Below, piece by piece: positions 1-7,043 of a stretch of 59,612 nucleotides of DNA. The stretch is from a virus. The DNA is taken from IMG/VR virus record IMGVR_UViG_3300030329_003631, positions 1 to 59,612 of that record. The stretch is one strand, 5' to 3'. A program made the position numbers and the translations under genes. Positions within the stretch are counted from its first letter, which is position 1, and each line of letters begins with the position of its first letter. The notes beneath the pieces were generated by a model that was not told where the DNA came from, did no database searches, and saw nothing but the letters and a program-made list of their open reading frames with translations.

Positions 1-42
1 TTGTGCAACGCAACGCATACCATTATTTCAATGAACTATGTT

Positions 43-50
43 CAAATATA
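43..50 (-). promoter_or_regulatory. Candidate leftward promoter -7 box (TATATTTG)
   Basis: The minus strand reads TATATTTG, an exact fit to the Bacteroidota -7 consensus TAnnTTTG. It would drive transcription out of the left edge, towards genes not in the window. No clear -33 TTTG was found at the usual distance, so this is a weak call resting on the box and its intergenic location. Confidence 0.3.
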
Positions 51-75
51 GGTATTTATAGCCGATTATACGCAT

Positions 76-83
76 TATCTTTG
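76..83 (+). promoter_or_regulatory. Candidate rightward promoter -7 box (TATCTTTG)
   Basis: TATCTTTG followed by C matches the extended form TATnTTTGC also seen before the genes at 813, 5891, 37947 and 51545. It lies back to back with the leftward box at 43-50. A transcript from here would cross the repeat array before reaching the first gene at 546. No convincing -33 element is visible. Confidence 0.4.
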
Positions 84-221
84 CTTAATATACCCCTACT
101 TATTAACACTTTTTTGTTGATTGCATATTGTCGCCCAGAGTAAAAAAGTCGTTTTCCCAATACCGAGTGCGAGGGGGTGGGTTGGTGAGGCACATACCCA
201 CGCTAAGCAAATTTTGATCAC

Positions 222-239
222 TAAGCCCCTGGGGGCTTA
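222..239. repeat. Perfect GC-rich palindrome
   Basis: The 8-base arms TAAGCCCC and GGGGCTTA are separated by TG. Neither strand has a U-rich tract after the stem, so it does not look like an intrinsic terminator. It abuts the ACTTAGT array, which suggests a protein-binding or replication structure. Confidence 0.6.
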
Positions 240-331
240 TATACTTAGTACTTAGTATATGCTATATACTTAGTACTTAGTACCTGTTACTTAGTACTAA
301 GTACTGGGCTCTTGGTTTTCTTAGTACTTAG
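240..331. repeat. ACTTAGT iteron-like repeat array
   Basis: The 18-mer TATACTTAGTACTTAGTA occurs at 240-257 and again at 265-282. A further unit at 289-302 forms the 14-base palindrome ACTTAGTACTAAGT. CTAAGTACT (297-305) and AGTACTTAG (323-331) make a 9-base inverted repeat. The basic unit is ACTTAGT with a 7-base step. Tandem short units beside a GC-rich palindrome resemble binding sites for an initiator or regulator. A related cluster lies at 51394-51454. Function is inferred. Confidence 0.6.
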
Positions 332-387
332 GACTATCCTCATTTTTTATCATTTATATAAGTTTTTAGGTTAATGTAAGATCTTAG

Positions 388-420
388 AAAAGAAAAACTC
401 CCCGCTTAAGATACGGGGAG
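388..420 (-). terminator. Intrinsic terminator on the minus strand
   Basis: Read leftward, the arms CTCCCCG and CGGGGAG (398-404 and 414-420, loop of 9) are followed at once by TTTTTCTTTT (397-388). This is a textbook stem plus U-tract. On the plus strand no U-tract follows, so the orientation is leftward. Confidence 0.65.
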
Positions 421-464
421 TCAGCTAGTTTGATACTAGCTAGGGAGAGATAAAGGTAGGAAAC
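388..464 (-). ncRNA. Candidate small RNA, about 77 nt, leftward
   Basis: A minus-strand -7-like box TACTTTTG (470-477) is followed by GC, like other boxes in this genome. About six bases further a transcript could begin. It would have a pyrimidine-rich, unpaired 5' part, a hairpin with 7-base arms AGCTAGT/ACTAGCT and a 5-base loop (423-441), and then the terminator hairpin and U-tract ending near 388. No open reading frame of note lies inside. The size and order fit a stand-alone regulatory RNA. No -33 element is seen, so transcription is unproven. Confidence 0.35.
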
Positions 465-469
465 AGCTG

Positions 470-477
470 CAAAAGTA
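470..477 (-). promoter_or_regulatory. Candidate promoter box for the leftward small RNA
   Basis: The minus strand reads TACTTTTG followed by CAG, matching TAnnTTTG. It sits just upstream of the two-hairpin element ending in a U-tract at 388. The -33 region has no clear TTTG. Confidence 0.35.
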
Positions 478-519
478 ATGTTTTTTTATGAAAAACCTAC
501 ATTTTATTTAAATTATTTG

Positions 520-527
520 TATTTTTG
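520..527 (+). promoter_or_regulatory. Candidate promoter box before the first late gene
   Basis: TATTTTTG followed by C lies 19 bases before the start codon at 546, giving a very short leader. It matches TAnnTTTG. No -33 TTTG stands at the right distance. Confidence 0.4.
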
Positions 528-545
528 CCTAAAAATATATGAAAT

Positions 546-764
546 ATGGGGTGTAATTGTAATGAAAAACAAAAGAATATGGAAAAACCTAAAGATAAAA
601 CTCTTTTAGCCCCTAAGGTTATAGCAGAATCAAGGTTAACTATATGTAAACTGAATAGATGTGGAAAATATAGAAAATCTTTAGCTATGTGTAAGGAATG
701 TGGGTGCTTTTTAAAATTGAAGACTTATATCACTTCACAAAAATGTCCCTTAGGACATTGGTAG
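546..764 (+). CDS. Small cysteine-rich zinc-ribbon-like protein
   Basis: This 72-residue protein has two cysteine clusters. The N terminus is MGCNCN. The C-terminal half has spaced cysteines around residues 34-50 (RCG, MCKECGC) and ends in CPLGHW. Small proteins with a CxxCG knuckle and a CPxGxW tail occur in many marine phages, usually as unannotated late proteins, and a structural zinc site is likely. The N-terminal GCNCN matches the last residues of the protein at 50036-50455. It is the first rightward gene after the control region and has a candidate promoter just upstream. Exact function is unknown. Confidence 0.7.
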   Translation: MGCNCNEKQKNMEKPKDKTLLAPKVIAESRLTICKLNRCGKYRKSLAMCKECGCFLKLKTYITSQKCPLGHW

Positions 765-787
765 TTTAATTATTTTTACTATATTTG
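758..787 (+). promoter_or_regulatory. Promoter with -33 TTG and -7 TATATTTG
   Basis: TTG at 758-760 and TATATTTG at 780-787 (followed by C) are 19 bases apart, the expected Bacteroidota layout. It lies 25 bases before the start codon at 813 and would drive the YAHN-motif gene cluster and probably the terminase. Confidence 0.6.
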
Positions 788-812
788 CAACAAGCTGATA
801 AATATAATTATA

Positions 813-1286
813 ATGTATAGAGCACATAAAGAGAAATTTACTTGGAATAAAAGAACAACAAAGAGATCTTTGTATGCTCATAACCCACAAACTGATGTGA
901 TATTACCTAATGACCCTCCTGGACCTGGAAAAGGAAAAACTGGACATGACATAGTAACTAAATATGGTCTTCAACCAGAAGGTGATAAGGGAGGGGCTAA
1001 GGGCGCATCTTTTATAATGAAAGCTTTAAAGTATTCAAGAATGATACCTGGTTTTTTAAAGAAAGGGTTAAGCCTACCATCAATGATGCTTGGATCACAT
1101 AAAGCATATGGGGCTACAATATATGATGAAGAAGGGTTCAGTAAGATTACAGGATTAAACTATGCTGGACAGAGTCGTGAAGATATAGCATCACAAAGTA
1201 TGAGTCAAGAAGAGGCGGCAAAAATAACAGAAGGTTTAACATCACATATGTATCAGTCAAAATTAGCAGAAATACAAAATAGATAA
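813..1286 (+). CDS. YAHNP-leader small protein A
   Basis: This 157-residue protein belongs to no family I recognise. Its basic N terminus carries two motifs shared with the following genes: EKFTW at residues 7-11, and R-S-L-Y-A-H-N-P at 18-25. After the motif come a glycine/proline-rich stretch and a partly hydrophobic segment around residues 65-95 (FIMKALKYSRMIPGF). The C-terminal part is hydrophilic. It is the largest and first of five such genes at 813-2321, all packed closely before the terminase. The late position and shared leader suggest a virion or internal protein whose leader is a targeting or cleavage signal. That is inference. Confidence 0.75.
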   Translation: MYRAHKEKFTWNKRTTKRSLYAHNPQTDVILPNDPPGPGKGKTGHDIVTKYGLQPEGDKGGAKGASFIMKALKYSRMIPGFLKKGLSLPSMMLGSHKAYGATIYDEEGFSKITGLNYAGQSREDIASQSMSQEEAAKITEGLTSHMYQSKLAEIQNR

Positions 1287-1287
1287 T

Positions 1288-1473
1288 ATGAAAAAAATAT
1301 ATAGAAGAAAAACATATGCTCATAATCCAGAAACATATAAACTAACTGGGTTTGAAGCGCCAAAGAAGAGTTCTAAAAAATTTAGTGGCTTTTCAGGAGA
1401 AACAAGTGTTCCTTTAGGATCTCAGTCAAAAGTAGATCCTTCTGTAGATCCTTCTAAATTTTTAAATAAATAA
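1288..1473 (+). CDS. YAHNP-leader small protein B
   Basis: A 61-residue protein starting one base after the previous stop. The motif R-K-T-Y-A-H-N-P lies at residues 7-14, almost at the N terminus; unlike its neighbours it lacks the F-x-W element. The rest is Ser/Lys/Pro-rich and looks disordered, with the short repeat DPS near the C terminus. It has no membrane segment. Unknown function; it is grouped with its neighbours by the motif, which uses different synonymous codons in each gene. Confidence 0.7.
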   Translation: MKKIYRRKTYAHNPETYKLTGFEAPKKSSKKFSGFSGETSVPLGSQSKVDPSVDPSKFLNK

Positions 1474-1479
1474 ATAAAA

Positions 1480-1677
1480 ATGGAAAAATTTAACTGGAGT
1501 AAATCATCAAAAGAATCGCCTAATACGTCTAAGACAGGTAGAATTACTTACGCTCACAATCCAGCTGTAGCGGCTGCTATATTGCCATGGCTAGGTAAAG
1601 TGGCAGGAAAAGCATTAATTGGTGCAGGGATAAGTAAAGCAATGTCAGCTATATCGGGTGATGAGAAGTCAAAATAA
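1480..1677 (+). CDS. YAHNP-leader small hydrophobic protein C
   Basis: A 65-residue protein with KFNW at residues 3-6 and R-I-T-Y-A-H-N-P at 21-28. Directly after the motif comes a hydrophobic, Ala/Gly-rich segment (about 29-58) that could insert in or perturb a membrane, then a short charged tail. If the leader were removed at the motif, a free amphipathic or hydrophobic peptide of about 37 residues would remain. That is a hypothesis; only the motif and composition are seen. Confidence 0.72.
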   Translation: MEKFNWSKSSKESPNTSKTGRITYAHNPAVAAAILPWLGKVAGKALIGAGISKAMSAISGDEKSK

Positions 1678-1935
1678 ATGAAAGAAAAATTTACATGGGG
1701 TAAAAAATTAGCTAAATCAAGAATGGTTTATGCGCATAATCCTGCTACAACAGCAGCAGCATCAACTGGACAATTTACAGCAGCTATGAAAGCAGCTATG
1801 TTTAACCCTTGGGTAATAGGAGGTAGTGTATTGTTACATTCAAAAATGAGAGGATGGAAAAACGAAATGCAAGACGATATAGGAACAGTTACATATAGAT
1901 CTCAAAGTGGTTTACCAGGAACAAGTAGAGGATAA
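1678..1935 (+). CDS. YAHNP-leader small hydrophobic protein D
   Basis: An 85-residue protein whose ATG directly follows the previous TAA. KFTW lies at residues 4-7 and R-M-V-Y-A-H-N-P at 15-22, both near the N terminus as in the neighbouring gene. The part after the motif is Ala-rich with a hydrophobic stretch (about 38-56), then a hydrophilic C terminus. Unknown function; a likely small virion or ejected protein by context. Confidence 0.72.
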   Translation: MKEKFTWGKKLAKSRMVYAHNPATTAAASTGQFTAAMKAAMFNPWVIGGSVLLHSKMRGWKNEMQDDIGTVTYRSQSGLPGTSRG

Positions 1936-1985
1936 AAAATAAAGTATAAAGAAAAATAAATTATAAATAATAAAAATAAAAAATT

Positions 1986-2321
1986 ATGCCCTTAACAAAA
2001 TCATATAAAATGCCAAGCGTCAGAGGTGTATCTCCTATGAGTAGAGGAGACGAATTCGTTTGGTTAAATAATGGAGCAGGACCTATAATCAAAGGTTCCG
2101 AACCGTCATTAACTCCTAATTTTCATGATGGAGATAATCCCCCAAGTAATAGTCACCAGAATATAGCAAGCTCTAATAGAGTAAGCGGAGGACAAGATCC
2201 TAGCCAATCATTTAGAAAAGGAAAAGGAGTGTATGCTCATAATAGTCTTTTAACTCTTGGACTTGCTGGTGCTGCATTAGGAGCAGGACTGGGTGCTGGT
2301 AAAAGATTAACAGGAGGTTAG
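1986..2321 (+). CDS. YAHN-motif protein E, with an internal motif
   Basis: In this 111-residue protein the motif is far from the N terminus: K-G-V-Y-A-H-N-S at residues 80-87, followed by a Gly/Ala-rich hydrophobic tail of 24 residues. An F-V-W element resembling the F-x-W of the neighbours lies at residues 24-26 (after DE). The region between is polar and probably disordered. The motif again sits just before a hydrophobic segment, as in proteins C and D, which favours a processing or sorting role over a simple N-terminal signal. Function unknown. Confidence 0.7.
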   Translation: MPLTKSYKMPSVRGVSPMSRGDEFVWLNNGAGPIIKGSEPSLTPNFHDGDNPPSNSHQNIASSNRVSGGQDPSQSFRKGKGVYAHNSLLTLGLAGAALGAGLGAGKRLTGG

Positions 2322-2322
2322 G

Positions 2323-3315
2323 ATGGCTTATAGATACAGACCATATACATCTGGGTATATCAGCGGAGGAGGCTTCGGTGGTAGAAGAGGAGGTATCGGA
2401 AGATATCGAAGAAGTGGACTATCTAGAACTCTTTCTACTGTTGGAGGTATAGCTGCAGCAGGATTAACAGCTTATGCGCTTTTTAAAGGAGCTAAAGCTA
2501 TATCTAAATGGATAAAAACTAAAAAAGCAGATAGATCTAGAGCTGAGGATTATTTATCTAAATTCCCTGGAATAGAGAATAATAGATTAAATAGAAAAAT
2601 AGCAATAGCTAGATTAGATAATGATCAGGAAGCTAATTTAGAATTAAGCGCTAAAGCAGCAAGTAGAAGTCAAAGAAATAAAGAGCGTAAAGCAAAATGG
2701 GACGCTTTTAAAGATGATTTTAAAAACCTTGCTCAAGAAATAGTAAATACACCAGGCAATATACTTAATATACCAGCAGATCTAAGAAAGAAAAAAGCGG
2801 CAAAAGAAGAGGCTAATTATCAAAAATGGATGGATGAAAAAAATGAGCAAGCTAGGATAAATGCTGAATTAGAGAGCGGAGATATAATAGAAGAACCAGA
2901 AGTTGATGATCCAGAACCAGAAGTTGATGCTTGGAGAAAGAAAAAAGGAATTGGACCAGAAGGAGCTTTTTCAAGTACGAAAGAATGGGTTGACGCTTGG
3001 AATGTGGCAAAAGAAGCAAAATGGCAGAAAAAACAATCTGAATTAGAACAGCATTCTGATCCTTCAATTAGATTGAAAAAAATAACTGGAGATCCTTCTA
3101 TGAATATAAGTTTAGATAAATCACAGATTAAGTTAAATAAGAAAATTCAAAGCAGACAAAACTTAAAAGATGTAGAAAAATTTAATTTAGGTATATCGAC
3201 TAAGTTAAGTAGGGGCGAGATAACTAAAACTCAAGCTGATAGTCTATACAAGCCTTACCCATCTTCAGGTATTGATTGGGGCGTAAGTACTGAAGAATTT
3301 TTGAATCCAAAATAA
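2323..3315 (+). CDS. Basic Gly/Arg-rich protein with one hydrophobic segment
   Basis: A 330-residue protein. The N terminus is Gly/Arg/Tyr-rich (residues 1-38), followed by one hydrophobic segment around 42-62 and a long charged, lysine-rich helical region; a cluster of Glu/Asp/Pro lies near 188-204. Its start overlaps no gene, and it is followed within two bases by the HNH-like gene. It lacks the YAHN motif of the five preceding genes but has the same basic plus hydrophobic style. A structural or internal virion role is plausible from its position before the terminase. No family recognised. Confidence 0.65.
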   Translation: MAYRYRPYTSGYISGGGFGGRRGGIGRYRRSGLSRTLSTVGGIAAAGLTAYALFKGAKAISKWIKTKKADRSRAEDYLSKFPGIENNRLNRKIAIARLDNDQEANLELSAKAASRSQRNKERKAKWDAFKDDFKNLAQEIVNTPGNILNIPADLRKKKAAKEEANYQKWMDEKNEQARINAELESGDIIEEPEVDDPEPEVDAWRKKKGIGPEGAFSSTKEWVDAWNVAKEAKWQKKQSELEQHSDPSIRLKKITGDPSMNISLDKSQIKLNKKIQSRQNLKDVEKFNLGISTKLSRGEITKTQADSLYKPYPSSGIDWGVSTEEFLNPK

Positions 3316-3316
3316 A

Positions 3317-3580
3317 ATGGCTAAGAGAGATTATAAAGCGGAGTATAGAGATCATCAATCTTCTCCAGCTCAAATAAAAGCTAGATCTAACAGAAACAAA
3401 GCTGCAAGAAAAAAGAAATGCGGACCTGGATATGAGGTACATCATAAAGATGGTAACCCTAATAATAATGCTTGGTCTAATTTAACTTGTTCTAAAAAAA
3501 GCAAGAATAGAGGAAGGAAAGAGGCTTCTAGAAGAAAAGGGTCTAAAAGAAAAGCCTACTCTTCTTGGTCTAAAATGTAA
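3317..3580 (+). CDS. Small HNH-type protein next to the terminase
   Basis: An 87-residue, very basic protein. The segment VHHKDGNPNNNAWSNL has the H-H...N...N spacing of the HNH/bba-metal nuclease motif. The flanks are Lys/Arg-rich, which fits DNA binding. In many tailed phages an HNH nuclease gene sits beside the terminase and assists packaging cuts; here the large terminase starts one base later. The usual zinc-binding CxxC pairs are absent, so it could be a minimal or inactive version. Confidence 0.65.
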   Translation: MAKRDYKAEYRDHQSSPAQIKARSNRNKAARKKKCGPGYEVHHKDGNPNNNAWSNLTCSKKSKNRGRKEASRRKGSKRKAYSSWSKM

Positions 3581-5818
3581 ATGGCTGTATATAAAAATCA
3601 AATATTAGATAAAAGACTGGAGTTCTTATATAAGCTCCATTCTGATGGTATAGAGCTAGATAAAGATTATCTAGTATTATTAAAAAAACACGATTATATA
3701 AAAGACGATTCTATTCCTGTTCATTCCAAGCAGGATTTTTCAGTTAATAAGTATGAGAGAAATTATGAGGTAAAAATAGATGTAGAGCAAGAAGCAGATA
3801 AGTATGTAGAAGTTGTTGACGAAAAAGAAGATGTTGTATATTATGGAAAGGAAGAAATAAAGGTATCTGATTGGAAACCCTCCACTAAAAAACTATTAGA
3901 TCCTCCAGCTGATTTTGTAAAATGGATTGACTCTATAAATGTTTCTTTTGCTCAAAAAGTAAACTACACTCCTTATAATAAATATGTACAGCAAGCAGAG
4001 AATTGGTTAGCTCAGAATGAGAGTTTATCAGACTATAAGACTTATGATGAACAATTAGAGTTTGCAAGAAGAGAAAAGAAAAGATGTACAGATAACTCTT
4101 TATATTTCTTAAATAAGTATTTAATGCTTAAAGAAGGAGATACAGAATCTGGATATAAAAATTATAAAGCTTGGGAATGTCAAACTATAGTTTGTTTTGT
4201 ATTTGATTGCGGATATAATATTATGATTGGGAAACCTAGACAGGTTGGATTCACATCAACCATTGGAGGTTTAGCCGTAAAAAGAACTGTATTCCATAAA
4301 TCTTATTTCACTAAATTTATAACAGAAACATTAAAAAAAGGAGAAGAGATATTTGAAGATAAGATTAAATTCGCATTTTATACATTACCTGACTGGTTAA
4401 GACCTACAGTAAATAACGATAGAGAAAATCTACTTAGACTATTCTATAAACCTGCTAAAGGAGATATAGGAGGTGTTGATTCTAAATTAATGGTTGACAC
4501 TCCTAGAGTTACAGCAATTAATGGGGGTGCTCCTAACTTAGTTATGATTGATGAGATTGGATTAATATCTATTCTTACGGAGATGATGAATGAAGGTAGA
4601 CCAGCTCTTTTCTGGGTTAATCCAGATACAAATGAAATGGAGATGAAACGTCAACTTATATGTTGGGGAACAGGAGGAGAAATGGAAGGAGGAGGTCTTG
4701 CTTTTGAAAGAGAGTTTAAAACTGCTAGCGCTGAATGGAAACAGCGTAATTTTAAATATGGTATTATTCCTTTATTTTTTGATGCATATGCAAAACCTGG
4801 AGTAACTAAAGATTTTTACGAAACAGAAAAAAAGTATTATTATAAACAACAAGGTATGGATTCTGAAAGATCTAGAATACAATTTCATCAAGCATATCCT
4901 TTAACTATGGATGATATGTTTTTAATATCTTCAGATACCATTATACCTGTAGAAAGAATAAACGAAAGATTAGACGCTATATATGCTATGCCTATAGAGC
5001 AGAAACCTCAACGAGGATATTTTGAACCTATATTTGATGAGTCTAGACCTTTTCACGAAGGAAGCGATGTTGCTTATCATATTAAAGGAGCTAAGTTTAT
5101 ACCTGTAGACGACGTAGATCCTGCAGCCACTGTAACTATATTTGAACATCCAGAAGAAGGTTGGAGGTATAGATACTTTCAGGGAACTGATCCTATATTT
5201 TCAGAGTCAGGACATTCAAAAATGGCTTCTGCTGTATGGGACTCACATCATCAAACTATAAGCGCTCATGTTAATTTTAGAGTGGAAGATTATAGATATT
5301 GCTATTTACAAACCCTATTACTTGGATTATATTATGATAAGAGTTATATATATAATTTATTAGAATATAATGTTGGTAGTGGATATATTGATTATGTAGA
5401 AAATAAAAACTATTTTAAAACATTAGTACCAGGAAGAATGATTGCTCCTCACTTAAGAACACAAGGTGGAAGTAAAATGGGTATAAGTAAAAAGGCTAAT
5501 ACAGCTAAATATATAAATTATAAGTTAAGTGAGTTATTAGAATCTTATGCTGAAAATGTATTTTGTGAAGACTTTTGGATACAATTAAAAACTTATGTAA
5601 GAAAACGTACTAAGTCTGGAATAGAGAGTTTTAAAGTTGAAAATGCTAAATATTATTATGATGATGTTATTGATGCAGTAATATATGCTTATATATGTGC
5701 ACAGTCATATGCACACTTTGAGCCATATAAAATGAATGAAAGTAGAGATAAAAAGGTTAAATATAGATATATTAGAGATAAAAACTATAATTTAAAATTA
5801 AAAAGAATAGTAGAATAG
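3581..5818 (+). CDS. terL: Terminase large subunit
   Basis: This 745-residue protein is the ATP-driven motor that packages DNA into the prohead and cuts it. ATPase signs: a Walker A-like sequence G-K-P-R-Q-V-G-F-T-S at 217-226, Walker B VMIDE at 321-325 and a coupling motif WGTGG at 362-366. The C-terminal nuclease has aspartates in the expected places: GTD ending at D537, and DDVIDA around 694-699. The K-P-R-Q-x-G form is typical of phage terminases. About 170 N-terminal residues before the ATPase make it longer than many relatives. It follows the HNH-like gene directly. No small terminase is certain in the window. Confidence 0.93.
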   Translation: MAVYKNQILDKRLEFLYKLHSDGIELDKDYLVLLKKHDYIKDDSIPVHSKQDFSVNKYERNYEVKIDVEQEADKYVEVVDEKEDVVYYGKEEIKVSDWKPSTKKLLDPPADFVKWIDSINVSFAQKVNYTPYNKYVQQAENWLAQNESLSDYKTYDEQLEFARREKKRCTDNSLYFLNKYLMLKEGDTESGYKNYKAWECQTIVCFVFDCGYNIMIGKPRQVGFTSTIGGLAVKRTVFHKSYFTKFITETLKKGEEIFEDKIKFAFYTLPDWLRPTVNNDRENLLRLFYKPAKGDIGGVDSKLMVDTPRVTAINGGAPNLVMIDEIGLISILTEMMNEGRPALFWVNPDTNEMEMKRQLICWGTGGEMEGGGLAFEREFKTASAEWKQRNFKYGIIPLFFDAYAKPGVTKDFYETEKKYYYKQQGMDSERSRIQFHQAYPLTMDDMFLISSDTIIPVERINERLDAIYAMPIEQKPQRGYFEPIFDESRPFHEGSDVAYHIKGAKFIPVDDVDPAATVTIFEHPEEGWRYRYFQGTDPIFSESGHSKMASAVWDSHHQTISAHVNFRVEDYRYCYLQTLLLGLYYDKSYIYNLLEYNVGSGYIDYVENKNYFKTLVPGRMIAPHLRTQGGSKMGISKKANTAKYINYKLSELLESYAENVFCEDFWIQLKTYVRKRTKSGIESFKVENAKYYYDDVIDAVIYAYICAQSYAHFEPYKMNESRDKKVKYRYIRDKNYNLKLKRIVE

Positions 5819-5829
5819 CAAAAAAATTG

Positions 5830-5837
5830 TATATTTG
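5830..5837 (+). promoter_or_regulatory. Promoter box TATATTTG before the 377-residue structural gene
   Basis: TATATTTG followed by CAA repeats the box seen before the gene at 813. It lies 53 bases before the start codon at 5891 in a 72-base gap after the terminase. A start of transcription at about 5842 would fall inside the palindrome at 5841-5856. Confidence 0.55.
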
Positions 5838-5840
5838 CAA

Positions 5841-5856
5841 ATATTGCGCGCAATAT
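5841..5856. repeat. Perfect 16-base palindrome ATATTGCGCGCAATAT
   Basis: It sits four bases after the -7 box at 5830-5837, at the expected transcription start. It could be an operator or a 5' stabilising hairpin for the following abundant-looking gene. GCGCGC is rare in this AT-rich genome. Confidence 0.6.
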
Positions 5857-5890
5857 ATAAAAACAAATAATAAATTAAAATTTACAAAAA

Positions 5891-7024
5891 ATGGCAAAGA
5901 AAAATCCAATTCAAGTCGTTGTTTTTGAATCAATCAGTGCTACTCCTAGTACTGATGTTTCTTATTCTAATGGCTATGTGTCTATTGTTGGTGCGAACAA
6001 GACACTAAAAATTCGTCCAGATTCAATTCTGAACAAACCAACTCTTACAGCTGATGTTGGTTTTACCGCACAACAAAAAACTATTGAGTACACAGGAGCA
6101 CTTGCTGCTGGAGAGTGGACTAAGTTAAAAACAAAAAGGTTAGACGATAACACTGTTAGAACCTATACTTATGTTGCTCCATCTGCTAAAACTGCTACTG
6201 AGGTTGCAACTGCAGTTCAAGCTTTACTTGAAGCTGACAATACTGCTGGAACTGGCTCTCACTTCGCTGATTCTTCAGGTGATGGTGTATCTAGATCTAC
6301 AGCTACTCTTACTTTAGTTGAATCTGCTGATAAATCTGCTTCAGCTGACGGTTTAGGTAAAGGTGGCTTCACTGTTGAAGTTACTGGATACTCTGCTGCT
6401 ACTATTGCTAACACTGCTGTTCACGTAGAACCAAAAGGTACATTAGCAGAAGTTCAAGGATATTATCCTAGTGCTGCTCAAACTAATTACGATCGTTGGG
6501 ACTTTGATTATCGTGATGATGCAGGTACTATACAGCATGCTAGAGTATATGCTTATAACAATGGTACAAGCAACAACTTTGATATCTTATCACCACAAAT
6601 GAGTGATTTAGCATCAGCAGGAATGGGTGGTGGAGCTATGTTAATAGATGCCGCTACAACATTAGATGCTGGCGACTCTGGAGGTGTATATGCAATTAGA
6701 GAATCATCTGCTGCTCATTATACTATTCAACTTCCAACTGTACAAGCTGGTCTTCGTTACACTTTCTGGTGGGATGCAGTTGATGGAACAGGTGACTATG
6801 ATGTAACTATTGCTCAAAGCACTAGTGACACTAACGATATTGTTAATGTTAACATAGTTGCTGCAGGAGCAACAGAAACTAGAATAGCTGCTGATGGTGT
6901 TAAATTTGATTCAAGTGCTGCGCCAGTTAGAGGCGATAAACTTGAATTATGGTCAGACGGTACTTATTGGTACGGTTGGGCACACACAAATGCTGCTGCT
7001 GTATGTGTTGCATATAGTGCATAA
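5891..7024 (+). CDS. Probable abundant head-associated structural protein
   Basis: A 377-residue, Ala/Thr/Ser/Gly-rich protein predicted to be mostly beta-strand, without charged coiled coils. Residues about 245-377 read like the beta-sandwich domain of capsid decoration or head-fibre proteins (DAGDSGGVYAI, LELWSDGTYWYGWAH). Its codons are less AT-biased than those of its neighbours, as in the capsid gene, and it has its own promoter and palindromic leader; both suggest high expression. It lies between terminase and portal. Decoration protein or head fibre is my inference; no family is certain. Confidence 0.65.
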   Translation: MAKKNPIQVVVFESISATPSTDVSYSNGYVSIVGANKTLKIRPDSILNKPTLTADVGFTAQQKTIEYTGALAAGEWTKLKTKRLDDNTVRTYTYVAPSAKTATEVATAVQALLEADNTAGTGSHFADSSGDGVSRSTATLTLVESADKSASADGLGKGGFTVEVTGYSAATIANTAVHVEPKGTLAEVQGYYPSAAQTNYDRWDFDYRDDAGTIQHARVYAYNNGTSNNFDILSPQMSDLASAGMGGGAMLIDAATTLDAGDSGGVYAIRESSAAHYTIQLPTVQAGLRYTFWWDAVDGTGDYDVTIAQSTSDTNDIVNVNIVAAGATETRIAADGVKFDSSAAPVRGDKLELWSDGTYWYGWAHTNAAAVCVAYSA

Positions 7025-7043
7025 TAATTTTTTAAGTGAGTAG

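Larger units (their letters stand above)
1..545. other. Gene-free control region, candidate bidirectional promoter/origin
   Basis: This is the only stretch over 300 bases without a gene. It holds TAnnTTTG-type boxes facing left (43-50) and right (76-83, 520-527), a G-rich patch at about 169-190 in otherwise AT-rich DNA, a perfect GC-rich palindrome (222-239), an ACTTAGT repeat array (240-331) and two hairpins (398-441) that on the minus strand form a terminator-like structure. All genes to its right are rightward. The leftward genes at the other end of the window would enter it from outside if the genome is circularly permuted. That layout and the origin role are inference; the motifs are seen directly. 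Confidence 0.55.

Noticed and set aside
222-239. Intrinsic terminator in the control region
   Set aside because: The palindrome has a two-base loop and no U-tract on either strand, so it is listed as a palindrome only.
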